Positions 15,790 to 23,965 of a stretch of 64,000 nt of DNA are shown piece after piece. The notes beneath the pieces were generated by a model. The model saw only the letters and a list, made by a program, of their open reading frames with translations, did not search any database and had not been told where the DNA came from. This DNA is from DAHUZL01 sp035533215 (GTDB lineage: Bacteria; Chloroflexota; Dormibacteria; Aeolococcales; Bog-877): positions 1 to 64,000 of the forward strand of contig DATLUG010000031.1 in assembly GCA_035533215.1 (NCBI GenBank), in the 5' to 3' direction. How positions within the stretch are numbered: the first letter of the stretch is position 1; every line of letters starts with the position of its first letter. Position numbers and translations under genes: made by a program.

Positions 15790-16971
15790 ATGCGGGTCCT
15801 CATCGCCTCGACGCAGGGAGCCGGCCACTTCAATCCGCTGCGGCCATTCCTCGCGGCGCTGACGCGGCGCGGAGACGAGGCGCTGTTGGTGGTTCCGCCC
15901 CTCCTGGCGGGGACGGCCGAGGCGACCGGCCACCCCTTCCGGATCGGCGCCGACCCGCCGGCCGAGGAGCTGGCGGCGATCTGGCAGCGCTTCCAGATGG
16001 TCCCGCAGGCGGAGGCAGCGGTCCTCGCCAACCGCGAGATCTTCGGACGGCTCGACACCGCAGCCATGCTGCCGGCGCTGGAGGAGGCGTGCGACACGTG
16101 GCGCCCGGACCTCGTCCTGCGGGACCCCTGCGAGTACGCCTCGGCCGTGGCCGCCGATCGTCGCGGCATCCCCCACGCTCAGGTCGCGATCTCGCTCGCG
16201 AGCGCGGAGGCGTACTCACTCGACCTGGCCGCGCCGGTGCTGGAGCCCTACGGCGCAGGGATGGTGCGGCGGATCCGCTCGTCGCCCTACCTCACTCGCT
16301 TTCCGGCCGCCCTCGATCCCTCCCCCTACGCGGTGACCCGCCGCTACGGTCTCGGTCCCACGCTCCCCTCGGAGCCGCTGCCGGACTGGTGGAGCGGCGA
16401 CCGCACCCCTCTCGTGTACGTCACGTTCGGCAGCGTCACGGGCGGGCTGTCGATCGGCACCCCCACGGTGCGCGGGGCGATCGCGGCGGTGACGGGCCTG
16501 CCGCTGCGGGTGCTGGTCACGGTCGGGGACGCCCCCGACGCGACCGCGCTCGGCCCGCTTCCGGCGAATGTCCACGTGGAGGCGTGGGTCTCCCAGGAGA
16601 CCGTGCTGGGGCATGCCGCCGCGGTCGTCTGCCACGGCGGGTCGGGCACCACCGTGGGGGCGCTCGCCGCAGGAGTGCCGGTGGTGGTGGTCCCGCTCTT
16701 CAGCGACCATTTCGCCAACGCGCGGTGGGTCGCCGCGGCGGGCGCCGGGCTGGTCGTCGAGCCCGCCGCCGGCTCGACCCGCGCCCTGGGTGCACTCGCC
16801 GCCGAGGATGTGCCGAGCCTCCGGGCCGCCATCGGGACGGTGCTGGCGGATGCCACCTATCGCCGGGCCGCCCGCCGGATCGCGGCCGGCATGCGCGCCC
16901 TCCCCACCGTCGATGACGTGCTGGCAGACCTCGCGACCGCGGCGGGCGGCCCGGCCGCGAGGGGTCGGTGA
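15790..16971 (+). CDS. MGT-type glycosyltransferase (GT1)
   Basis: A 393-residue GT-B glycosyltransferase resembling macrolide and aglycone glycosyltransferases. The N-terminus is RVLIASTQGAGHFNPLRPFL with the conserved GH-NP motif. The C-terminal donor site is VYVTFGSVTGG, then VEAWVSQETVL, VVCHGGSGTTVGALAAGVP and PLFSDHFANARWV. A GTG directly before the ATG (15787) is an alternative start. It is unlike the first glycosyltransferase (3237) in sequence but of the same family. It stands alone among decayed genes, so it may be part of the remains of a natural-product or resistance island. The acceptor is unknown. Confidence 0.88.
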   Translation: MRVLIASTQGAGHFNPLRPFLAALTRRGDEALLVVPPLLAGTAEATGHPFRIGADPPAEELAAIWQRFQMVPQAEAAVLANREIFGRLDTAAMLPALEEACDTWRPDLVLRDPCEYASAVAADRRGIPHAQVAISLASAEAYSLDLAAPVLEPYGAGMVRRIRSSPYLTRFPAALDPSPYAVTRRYGLGPTLPSEPLPDWWSGDRTPLVYVTFGSVTGGLSIGTPTVRGAIAAVTGLPLRVLVTVGDAPDATALGPLPANVHVEAWVSQETVLGHAAAVVCHGGSGTTVGALAAGVPVVVVPLFSDHFANARWVAAAGAGLVVEPAAGSTRALGALAAEDVPSLRAAIGTVLADATYRRAARRIAAGMRALPTVDDVLADLATAAGGPAARGR

Positions 16972-16989
16972 GGGTCGGACCGGCGCGAT

Positions 16990-17539
16990 CGGTGGTGCCG
17001 CCGGGGCGGAGCGGGGCTGGCCCCGCGGGCCGGGCGCCCGCGTGGCGCGTGGCGCCGGGCGCGGCCGCGGAGCGTGCGCGGCCAGGGGCCCGGATGGCCC
17101 ACCGCCGGACCGCCGCGGCGCCGACCGCCGCGAGCAACGACGGTGGTCGCGACCGGCCGCAGCGATTCGGCACCGCTCCACCCGTCACGGAGGGGATCGT
17201 CGCCGAGGGCCGAGTCCCGCGGTGAGGTCCGCTGCAGGGCGGGGACGGCCGGTGCCAGCGGGTCGAGGGCGTACAGGGGGTGGCCCACCGCCGCCACCGC
17301 CCAGGCGAGGCCGAGCGCGTGGGCGCGACGGGCGCCGCGTCCCGTCGCCGCCGGGGCGGTGGGGGCGCGGACCAGGGCGAGCAGGCCGACGGCTGCCCCC
17401 GCCGCGACGAGACTCCCCGCCGCCAGGTCGAGGTGCACCGCGGCGGCGGCAGCAGGATCACCTCCACCACCAGGATCACGGCGTGGACGGCGGCGGTCGG
17501 GCTGCCACGAGCACGCCCGCGCGCATCACGGGAGGGCAC
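16990..17539 (-). pseudogene. decayed ABC-2 type permease
   Basis: Fragments in different minus-strand frames line up with one ABC-2 exporter permease: SPTAAVHAVILVVEVILL, then after a frame change HLDLAAGSLVAAGAAVGLLALV, HALGLAWAVAAVGHPLYALDPL and DPLRDG, which matches the typical end (a Y-LNALAPL then DPLR-G motif). Another shift then gives SLLAAVGAAAVRRWA. At least two frameshifts are needed to read through, so the gene is dead. It sits directly downstream of the ATPase relic, the usual gene order of these exporters. Confidence 0.5.
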
Positions 17540-17900
17540 GTCGGTCTCGAGGACGGCGGGGACATCGTCCCTGGCGGTCAGCGCCCCCGCCGCCGACGTG
17601 CCGGCGGTGGCGCAGGGCGTCGACGCGGCCCTCGATCAGCGGCTGGCGGCCGCGGGGATCGAGAGCATGTGGGAGGAGCGAAGGACCATCCGCGCCGGCG
17701 CGACCAGTCGCAGGACCCCCGGCCTCATTGGCGGGCGAGGCCGCTTATGGGTTCCTCCAGGACCAGGAGGTCGGGACTAAGGGCGCCGACCAGCCGAGGA
17801 GGCGGACCGGCGGCCACCCGGTGATCCGGCCCGTGATCGGTGGGAGCTGCTGGGCGGCCGGCCGGCGCGCCAGCCCTTCGACGAACGCCAGCCCCGCGGG
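17540..17900 (-). pseudogene. decayed ABC transporter ATPase
   Basis: The minus strand around 17800-17700 reads SPDLLVLEEPISGLARQ then a stop, a clear Walker B/D-loop remnant (normally LLVLDEP-SGLDP). A shifted frame near 17690-17650 reads VLRLVAPARMVLRSSHMLSI, the H-loop strand of the same protein (normally VLLSSHMLSEVE). The P-loop half is not recognisable. Internal stop, frameshift and lost residues mean it is non-functional. With the permease relic at 16990-17539 it would have been a drug or lipid exporter. Confidence 0.5.
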
Positions 17901-18023
17901 ACGAGCGAGGGGATGCGGCTGGCGGCTGCCCGGGGATCCGGGCGGCCCTGTGCCGGGGTGCCCAGGCTCAGCCGGGACCGAACGGATCGATCAGTGAGGA
18001 CCGCGGTCGCCCCCCCACCGCAC

Positions 18024-19376
18024 TCAGCGGCCGGCGGTCGCCGCGGCGGGGACCGGGTCCGGGGGCAGGCCCTGGCCGAGGGCGGCCAGAGCCTCTCCCG
18101 CGACGTAGATGGAGCCGCAGGCGATCACCAGGCCCTCTGCGCCCGCCAGGGAGCGCGCCCGCTCCACCGCCCGGGGGACGTCTTCGATCAGCACCGGCTC
18201 CTCCCCGACTCCGACCACCTCCGCCCATTCGGCGGCCAGGGCGTCTGGATCCGCCGCCCGCTCGCTCTGGGCCCTGGTGAGGACGACGTGCCGCGGGACC
18301 AGACCGGCGAGCGCACCGAGCATCGCGCGGTGATCCTTGTCCCCCATCGTCCCGAAGCAGAGGGTCACCGGCCGGCCGGCGGCCAGGCGCCGAAGGTCAG
18401 GGAGGATCGCCTCGATCGCGTGGGGGTTGTGGCCACCGTCGACCAGCACCGGGGGCGCCGTGCCGACCAGTTGCAGACGCCCCGGCCAGCGCGCGTCGCG
18501 CACCCCCGCCCGGACGGCCGCCTCTGGGACGGCAAGGCCGCGTCGCCCAAGGCAGGTGGCCGCCCCGACCGCCAGCGCGGCGTTGGTGAGCTGGATGTCG
18601 CCGGCCAGCGTGAGGGTGAGGTCGGTCCATCGCTCCGCCGCCGTCGCAACGGCGATCCGGCGCGGCCCATCCGTACCCGGCCCCTCGGCGTCGACGGTCA
18701 GCTGCTCACCCAGCGCGAGCACGGTGGCGCCGACCCGCTCGGCCGCGGCCCGCACCTCCGCCAGGGCGGGGCCGCTGCAGCCGGTCACCACGTCGTTGCC
18801 GGGCTTGATGATCGCCGCCTTCTCGACCGCGATCGCCTCCAGGGTGGTGCCGAGCTGGGCCTGATGGTCGAGCCCGATGGTGCTGATGACAGCCACCCCG
18901 CCGTCGTAGATGTTGGTCGCGTCGAGGCGGCCGCCGAGCCCGACCTCGCACACGATGGCCTCGACGTCGAAGGTCGCCGCCGCGAGGAAGCCGGCCGCGG
19001 TGATGAGCTCGTGATGGGTCGGGGCCCCGACCGAGGCCGCCAGCCCGGTACCGGCCGCTGCGGTCCGGGCGATGAGGTCGGCGAACACGTCCTCCGAGAC
19101 GGGGTCGCCACCGACGCAGATGCGCTCGCGGTAGCTGGTGAGATGCGGCTTGGTCAGGCGGAGGACTCGGTGGCCGGCGGCGCGGAGGATCGCATCGCTG
19201 ATCGCGCACACCGACCCCTTGCCGTTGGTGCCGGCGACCAGGATCCCGGGCCGGCCCGCCTGGGGGTCGCCCAGCCGCGCGCAGAGCGCCCGCACCCGCC
19301 CCAGCCCGAGCCGCATGCCGCGCCGGGCCGCCCGCTCCAGCTCGGAGAGCGCCTCCTCGTAGGTCATCGCCGACAT
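18024..19376 (-). CDS. folC: folylpolyglutamate synthase / dihydrofolate synthase
   Basis: A 450-residue Mur-ligase-family enzyme that adds glutamate to folates (and to dihydropteroate in bifunctional forms). The P-loop is VAGTNGKGSV, followed by KPHLTSYRERI and HHELITAAGFLAA, then VCEVGLGGRLDATN, ISTIGLDHQAQLG and EKAAIIKPG. The C-terminal ligase domain has VDGGHNPHA and FGTMGDKD. ATG 19376 is preferred to 19367 because GGGGGAG lies 5 bases upstream. It is divergent from the lipoprotein gene at 19408 with only about 30 bases between starts, so the two promoters must overlap the coding starts. Confidence 0.95.
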   Translation of the reverse strand: MSAMTYEEALSELERAARRGMRLGLGRVRALCARLGDPQAGRPGILVAGTNGKGSVCAISDAILRAAGHRVLRLTKPHLTSYRERICVGGDPVSEDVFADLIARTAAAGTGLAASVGAPTHHELITAAGFLAAATFDVEAIVCEVGLGGRLDATNIYDGGVAVISTIGLDHQAQLGTTLEAIAVEKAAIIKPGNDVVTGCSGPALAEVRAAAERVGATVLALGEQLTVDAEGPGTDGPRRIAVATAAERWTDLTLTLAGDIQLTNAALAVGAATCLGRRGLAVPEAAVRAGVRDARWPGRLQLVGTAPPVLVDGGHNPHAIEAILPDLRRLAAGRPVTLCFGTMGDKDHRAMLGALAGLVPRHVVLTRAQSERAADPDALAAEWAEVVGVGEEPVLIEDVPRAVERARSLAGAEGLVIACGSIYVAGEALAALGQGLPPDPVPAAATAGR

Positions 19377-19407
19377 CTTCGCTCCCCCGGCCGTCCGGGC
19401 CTCTGGG

Positions 19408-20466
19408 ATGCTGGCAGCCATGCCGCCACGGCGCCCCCCCCGTCCCCGCCGCGCCGGCCCGCTCCTCGGCCTCCTGTGCGCCGTCGCGCTGACCGCCTGC
19501 GCCGGACGACCGGCGCCGGGCCCGGGCCCGGCGGTGCCGACGGTGTCGCGCACCCCGACCCCGCTGCCCTTCGGCATCCTGCCGCTCGGTGGAGTCGCCG
19601 CCGAGCCGCTGCGCCTCGCCGGCCCCTTCGTCGCGGACGGCCGTCTGGCGGCGGCTCCGGCCGAGGTCGCGGTCAGCCGGGTGCCCTTCAACCCGTCGAC
19701 GGCGGTGGCCGACTTCGCCAGGGGCCTGGGCCTCGTCGGCCCCCCGATGGCGATCGGCGGCGGACTCGCCTACAACCTCGGCGCCGGCACCGGCTTCCAG
19801 CTCACGACCGCGGCCGGCCTGCTCACCTTCGCCCTCCACCCCAACCATCCGGTGGAGGAGATCGGCGCGACCCCCACCGTCGCCGAGGCCGACCGGGTGG
19901 CGCGCGCGTTCGTCGCCCGCCACCACCTCCTGGCCGGCGGCGGCCTGACCCTGCTGCCGGCGCTCACGCGCGTCAACGGCTCCGACCGTCGCATCACCTA
20001 CGATCTCACCCTGATGGGGCTCCCGGTCGTCGACATCACCGGGGCGCCGGCCCGGATCGAGGTTGATGTCGCCACCGACGGCTACGGCCGGATGGCCGTG
20101 GTCGGAGCCGGCGGACGACTCCCGTACCCGGCGGTGGGGGCGCGGGCCCGCTACCGGACCGTGAGCCCGACCGAGGTGGTGACGGCGCTCGATCGACGCC
20201 GGGTGGACCCCGGACGCTACCGACTCGCACCCGATCTCCGGCCCTATCCGCCCGCCCGACCGGCCCCGCGCCCCGCCGCCCCCGCGCGCCTGGTGGGTGA
20301 CCAGCTGGCGGTGGTGGTGGACGCCGGTTTCGCCGTGCCCGTGTACGTCTTCCGGGTGGCCGGCCGCCCCCGGATCCACCGGTTCGTCACCTGCGCCCTC
20401 CCCACCACCAGCTGCCTGCCGCTCCGCTACGCCGCCCCCGCCTCCCCCCGGCCCTCGCGCGGCTGA
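19408..20466 (+). CDS. hypothetical lipoprotein, 352 aa
   Basis: Exported protein of unknown function. A basic leader (PPRRPPRPRRA), the hydrophobic stretch GPLLGLLCAVALTAC and a lipobox-like LTAC predict a lipid-anchored protein. A Pro-rich linker and a mature domain of about 290 residues with alternating beta-strand-like sequence follow. No enzyme motif is seen. The pattern resembles membrane-associated lipoproteins with two repeated alpha/beta units, but I cannot name a family. An in-frame ATG at 19420 is an alternative start. It is divergent from folC and followed by a broken hydrolase gene on the opposite strand. Confidence 0.7.
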   Translation: MLAAMPPRRPPRPRRAGPLLGLLCAVALTACAGRPAPGPGPAVPTVSRTPTPLPFGILPLGGVAAEPLRLAGPFVADGRLAAAPAEVAVSRVPFNPSTAVADFARGLGLVGPPMAIGGGLAYNLGAGTGFQLTTAAGLLTFALHPNHPVEEIGATPTVAEADRVARAFVARHHLLAGGGLTLLPALTRVNGSDRRITYDLTLMGLPVVDITGAPARIEVDVATDGYGRMAVVGAGGRLPYPAVGARARYRTVSPTEVVTALDRRRVDPGRYRLAPDLRPYPPARPAPRPAAPARLVGDQLAVVVDAGFAVPVYVFRVAGRPRIHRFVTCALPTTSCLPLRYAAPASPRPSRG

Positions 20467-20504
20467 TCCGGCGGGGGCGCCGGCGACCGCCGGCTCGGTC
20501 GGTG

Positions 20505-21084
20505 ACGTCGACCGCGCCGGCCGGGACCACCGTGACCCCCTCGCGGGCCCGGTCACGCTCCACCGCGCTGACAATGGTCCGGGCCGGCTCGGCGTTGTCG
20601 TAGGTGGCGCGCGCGTCGGCGGCCAGCGTCACCGCGAAGCCGTGGCGGAGGGCGCCGCCGCCGGTGGCGGGGTGCCGTGCGCGCTCGGCATCCGGCCGAC
20701 CACGATCGAGCGCACCCCCCGTCGGCTGAGCGCTGCGGCCAGGTCGGGGTTGGATGCGCAGGGGTCCGACCCCCGCGTGCGCACGACGGCCTCGCCGGGT
20801 ACAGGCGCGAGCGCCAGCTCCCATCCCACCGTCCCGGACGCGTCGGGGGATCCGGCCGGCCCGTCGTTGTGGACCTGGACCACGACCGTCCCCGCCGCCC
20901 GGGCACGGGCCGGGAGTCCCGCCCGCTCGCCGCGCACGGCAGCCGCGCCCGGGACCGCCTGGTCCCCCTCCAGCATGGTGCGCTGGGCGTCCACCGGGAG
21001 CAGCGCCGTCCCCGCCGGGCGACCGTACCGAGACCGGTCGGCGAGGGTCAACCGGGCCGCCGGGCATCCGGCGGCGCCGCTCAC
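20505..21084 (-). pseudogene. frameshifted isochorismatase-like cysteine hydrolase
   Basis: The 5' part (GTG 21084, overlapping the pntB stop as GTGA) reads TALLPVDAQRTMLEGD, then GTVVVQVHNDGPAG and GWELALAPVPGEAVVR, typical of small isochorismatase-fold hydrolases. At the expected nucleophile (usually S-E-x-C in GM-SE-C) it reads RMPSAHG: the cysteine is gone. The frame then shifts, and the remaining part, ALRHGFAVTLAADARATYD and ARTIVSAVER, continues in another frame. Loss of the catalytic residue together with a shift argues for true decay and not a sequencing error. It would have been the fourth gene of the pnt operon. Confidence 0.75.
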
Positions 21085-22475
21085 GCCGCCTTCACCACCG
21101 CCACCAGCTTGGTCAGCGAGTCCTTGGCGTCACCGAACATCAGCACGGTCTTGGGGTCGTACAGCAGCTCGTTGTCGATGCCGGCGAAGCCAGGCCGCAT
21201 CGAGCGCTTCAGGAACACGATCGCGTGGGCCTGGTCGACGTCCAGGATCGGCATCCCGAAGATCGGGCTGCCGGGGGTGCTGCGGGCGGCGGGGTTGACG
21301 ACATCGTTGGCGCCCACCACCAGGGCCACGTCGGTGTTCTTGAAGCTGTCGTTGATGACGTCCATCTCCTTGAGCTGCTCGTAGGGGACGTTGGCCTCCG
21401 CCAGGAGCACATTCATGTGCCCCGGCATCCTCCCGGCGACCGGATGGATGGCGTAGTCGACCGTCACCCCGCGGCGCTCCAGGGCGTCGGCCAGCTCCCG
21501 GGCCGCGTGCTGGGCCTGGGCCACCGCCAGTCCGTACCCGGGGACGATGATCACCCGCTGCGCGTACGCCAGCAGGGTGCCGATGTCCTCGGCGCCGCCG
21601 GCGCGCACGCTCCGCCCCTCGGGCCCGGCGGTGGCGCCGACCGTGGCCACCACCTGGCCGAAGGCGCCGAACAGGATGTTGCCGAGGGAGCGGCCCATGG
21701 CGTCCGACATCATCTTGGTGAGGAAGGTGCCGGAGGCGCCCACCAGGGTGCCGCCGACGATGAGCACCGGGCTGCCCACGACAAAGCCGTCCCCGGCCAC
21801 GGCCAGGCCGGTGAAGGCGTTGAGCAGCGAGATCACGACCGGCATGTCGGCCCCGCCGATGGGGAGGACGAACGCCACCCCCAGGAGGAGGGCGAGCAGG
21901 AGCAGGGCCAGGAGCGCCGCCCCGCCGACCCCGCTCACCACCAGCAGCACCGACAGGACCACGATCGCCACCGCCACCGCCCCGTTGACCGCCTGCTGGC
22001 CGGCGTAGGTGATGGGGGTGCCCCGCATCAGCTCCTGCAGCTTGGCGTACGCGATCCCGGAGCCGGAGAAGCTGACCGCCCCGATCACGACGCTGAACAC
22101 CACCGGGAGGGAGAGGGCGAGGGCGGCGCCCCCGACCGGGGCGCGCAGGTACTCCGCCGCCCCCACCAGCGCCGCCGCTCCCCCGCCGACGCCGTTGAAC
22201 GAGGCCACCATCTGCGGCATCGCGGTCATCCGCACCGCCCGCGCGGCCAGCGCTCCCACCGGTGCCCCCACCACGATCCCCAGCGCGATCAGCCCCAGGG
22301 TGAGGCCGCTGGGGTGGAGGAGGGGGACGGTGGTCCCGAGCGCCAGCGCCATCCCCACGGCGGCGATGAGGTTGCCGCGGCGGGCGTGGCGGGGGGAGCT
22401 CAGCTGGCTCAGCCCGACGATGAAGAGGACCGCCGCCAGGAGGTAGAGGAGGGTGAGGCCGGGCGGAGGGCTCAC
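21081..22475 (-). CDS. pntB: NAD(P) transhydrogenase subunit beta
   Basis: A 464-residue membrane subunit of the proton-translocating transhydrogenase (NADH + NADP+ to NAD+ + NADPH, driven by proton entry). The N-terminal half has 8-9 hydrophobic helices (LLYLLAAVLFIVGLSQL onward). The C-terminal domain III binds NADP(H) with IIVPGYGLAVAQAQH, IHPVAGRMPGHMNVLLAEA and VVGANDVVNPAA. Length and motifs are complete. The GTG start overlaps the pntA2 stop by four bases (GTGA), implying translational coupling. It supplies NADPH for biosynthesis, including the fatty-acid genes found further along. Confidence 0.95.
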   Translation of the reverse strand: MSPPPGLTLLYLLAAVLFIVGLSQLSSPRHARRGNLIAAVGMALALGTTVPLLHPSGLTLGLIALGIVVGAPVGALAARAVRMTAMPQMVASFNGVGGGAAALVGAAEYLRAPVGGAALALSLPVVFSVVIGAVSFSGSGIAYAKLQELMRGTPITYAGQQAVNGAVAVAIVVLSVLLVVSGVGGAALLALLLLALLLGVAFVLPIGGADMPVVISLLNAFTGLAVAGDGFVVGSPVLIVGGTLVGASGTFLTKMMSDAMGRSLGNILFGAFGQVVATVGATAGPEGRSVRAGGAEDIGTLLAYAQRVIIVPGYGLAVAQAQHAARELADALERRGVTVDYAIHPVAGRMPGHMNVLLAEANVPYEQLKEMDVINDSFKNTDVALVVGANDVVNPAARSTPGSPIFGMPILDVDQAHAIVFLKRSMRPGFAGIDNELLYDPKTVLMFGDAKDSLTKLVAVVKAA

Positions 22476-22777
22476 GGCGGTCCCGGTCGGCGCGGCCGGC
22501 GGCTCTTGAACATCTCCAGCATCCGGTCGGTGACCACGAAGCCGCCCACCACGTTGATGGTGGCGAGCGCCACCGCCACCACCCCGACGGCCAGCTGGAG
22601 GGCGCCGTGGGCAGAGGCGGTGATCAGGATCGCCCCCACCAGGATCACGCCGTGGATGGCGTTGCTGCCCGACATCAGCGGGGTGTGCAGGATGGTCGGG
22701 ACCCGGGAGATGACCGCGAACCCCACGAACACCGCCAGCACCAGGATCGAGATCTCGCTGACCAGGTGGGCGTTCAC
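22472..22777 (-). CDS. pntA2: NAD(P) transhydrogenase subunit alpha, membrane part
   Basis: A 101-residue protein with three to four hydrophobic helices: ISILVLAVFVGFAVIS, GVILVGAILITASAH and LAVGVVAVALATINVVGGF. The loop RVPTILHTPLMSGSNAIHG is the hallmark of this transhydrogenase domain II segment. The C-terminus FVVTDRMLEMFK is also conserved. The GTG start overlaps the pntA1 stop by four bases. The three-gene split (A1, A2, B) is typical of actinobacteria, rhizobia and related lineages, in contrast to the two-gene form of enterobacteria. Confidence 0.95.
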   Translation of the reverse strand: MNAHLVSEISILVLAVFVGFAVISRVPTILHTPLMSGSNAIHGVILVGAILITASAHGALQLAVGVVAVALATINVVGGFVVTDRMLEMFKSRRPRRPGPP

Positions 22778-23898
22778 TGGAGCGCCTCCCGCATCTGGGG
22801 GTTGCGGACCTCGCCGTCGTGGATGGCGCAGCTCTGGCTGGTGATGGCGTCGTCGAAGTCCAGCACCAGCTCGCCCTCCCTGACCAGGTGGGCCGCCACC
22901 TGGGCGACGTTGCGGCTGTAGACCTGGCTGGCCGCCACCGGCACCGTGGCGGGCAGGTTGCGCCAGCCGATGATCGTCACCCCGTGCCGGGAGACCTCCT
23001 CGCCCGCGACGGTCAGCTCGCAGTTGCCGCCGGTGTCGGCGGCGCCGTCGACGATCACCGAGCCCGCTCGCATCGCCTTCACCATGGCGTCGGTGACCAG
23101 CACCGGCGCCCGCCGCCCGGGGATCGCGGCGGTGGTGATCACCACGTCGCTGTCCGCCACCCGCTGGGCGACCAGCTCCCGCTGGCGGGTGAGGAACTCC
23201 TCGCTCTGGGCGCCGGCGTAGCCGCCGGTCCCCTCCTGCGCGTCCAACTCCAGCGCCACGAAGCGGGCTCCCAGGCTGGTCACCTCCTCCTTGGCCGCCG
23301 CCCGGACGTCGGTGGCCTCGACCACCGCGCCGAGTCGCCTCGCGGTCGCGATCGCCTGCAGCCCGGCGACGCCCGCCCCCATCACGAGGATCCGGGCGGG
23401 GGCGATGGTGCCGGCGGCGGTCATCTGCAGGGGCAGGATCTTGGGCAGCCGGGCCGCCGCCAGCAGCACCGCCTTGTAGCCGGCCAGCGAGGCCTGCGAG
23501 GAGAGGGCGTCCATCCCCTGGGCCCGGCTGATGCGGGGCACCAACTCGAAGCTGAAGGCGGTGATCCGGCGCTCGACCAGGAGACGCAGCACCGCCGCCG
23601 GGGTGGTGGCCGGCAGGAAGCCGACCAAAACCGAGCCCAGCGGGAGCAGCTCGGCCTCCTCGGCCGACGGCGGCTGCACCCGGCACACCAGCCGCGCGCC
23701 GGCGAGGCAGCCGGCGAGATCGGGGGCGACGGTGGCCCCGGCCGCGGCCATGGCCTCGTCGGGACAGCCGGCGCCCGCGCCCGCGCCCGTCTGGACGACG
23801 GTGGTGAGCCCGAGCGGCGCCAGCCGGCGGATCGAGTCCGGGGTGGCCGCCACCCGGCGCTCCCCGGGCGCCGTCTCTCGCGGGATGGCGACCTTCAC
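22774..23898 (-). CDS. pntA1: NAD(P) transhydrogenase subunit alpha, NAD-binding part
   Basis: A 374-residue soluble domain I that binds NAD(H). The N-terminus KVAIPRETAPGERRVAATPD is highly conserved. SSQASLAGYKAVLLAA follows, and the Rossmann motif is ARILVMGAGVAGLQAIATARRLGAVV. LITTAAIPGRRAPVLV and SVIVDGAADTGGNCELT equivalents are present. GTG 23898 is chosen because the conserved first strand begins there; no similarity is seen upstream. First gene of the pntA1-pntA2-pntB operon. It is divergent from otsA with 67 bases between the starts. Confidence 0.95.
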   Translation of the reverse strand: MKVAIPRETAPGERRVAATPDSIRRLAPLGLTTVVQTGAGAGAGCPDEAMAAAGATVAPDLAGCLAGARLVCRVQPPSAEEAELLPLGSVLVGFLPATTPAAVLRLLVERRITAFSFELVPRISRAQGMDALSSQASLAGYKAVLLAAARLPKILPLQMTAAGTIAPARILVMGAGVAGLQAIATARRLGAVVEATDVRAAAKEEVTSLGARFVALELDAQEGTGGYAGAQSEEFLTRQRELVAQRVADSDVVITTAAIPGRRAPVLVTDAMVKAMRAGSVIVDGAADTGGNCELTVAGEEVSRHGVTIIGWRNLPATVPVAASQVYSRNVAQVAAHLVREGELVLDFDDAITSQSCAIHDGEVRNPQMREALQ

Positions 23899-23965
23899 AG
23901 CCGGGATGCTACCGGAGCGGTCCCGGCGGCGACCCGGCCGTGCCCCGGTCCGCCATGCTAGGCGG

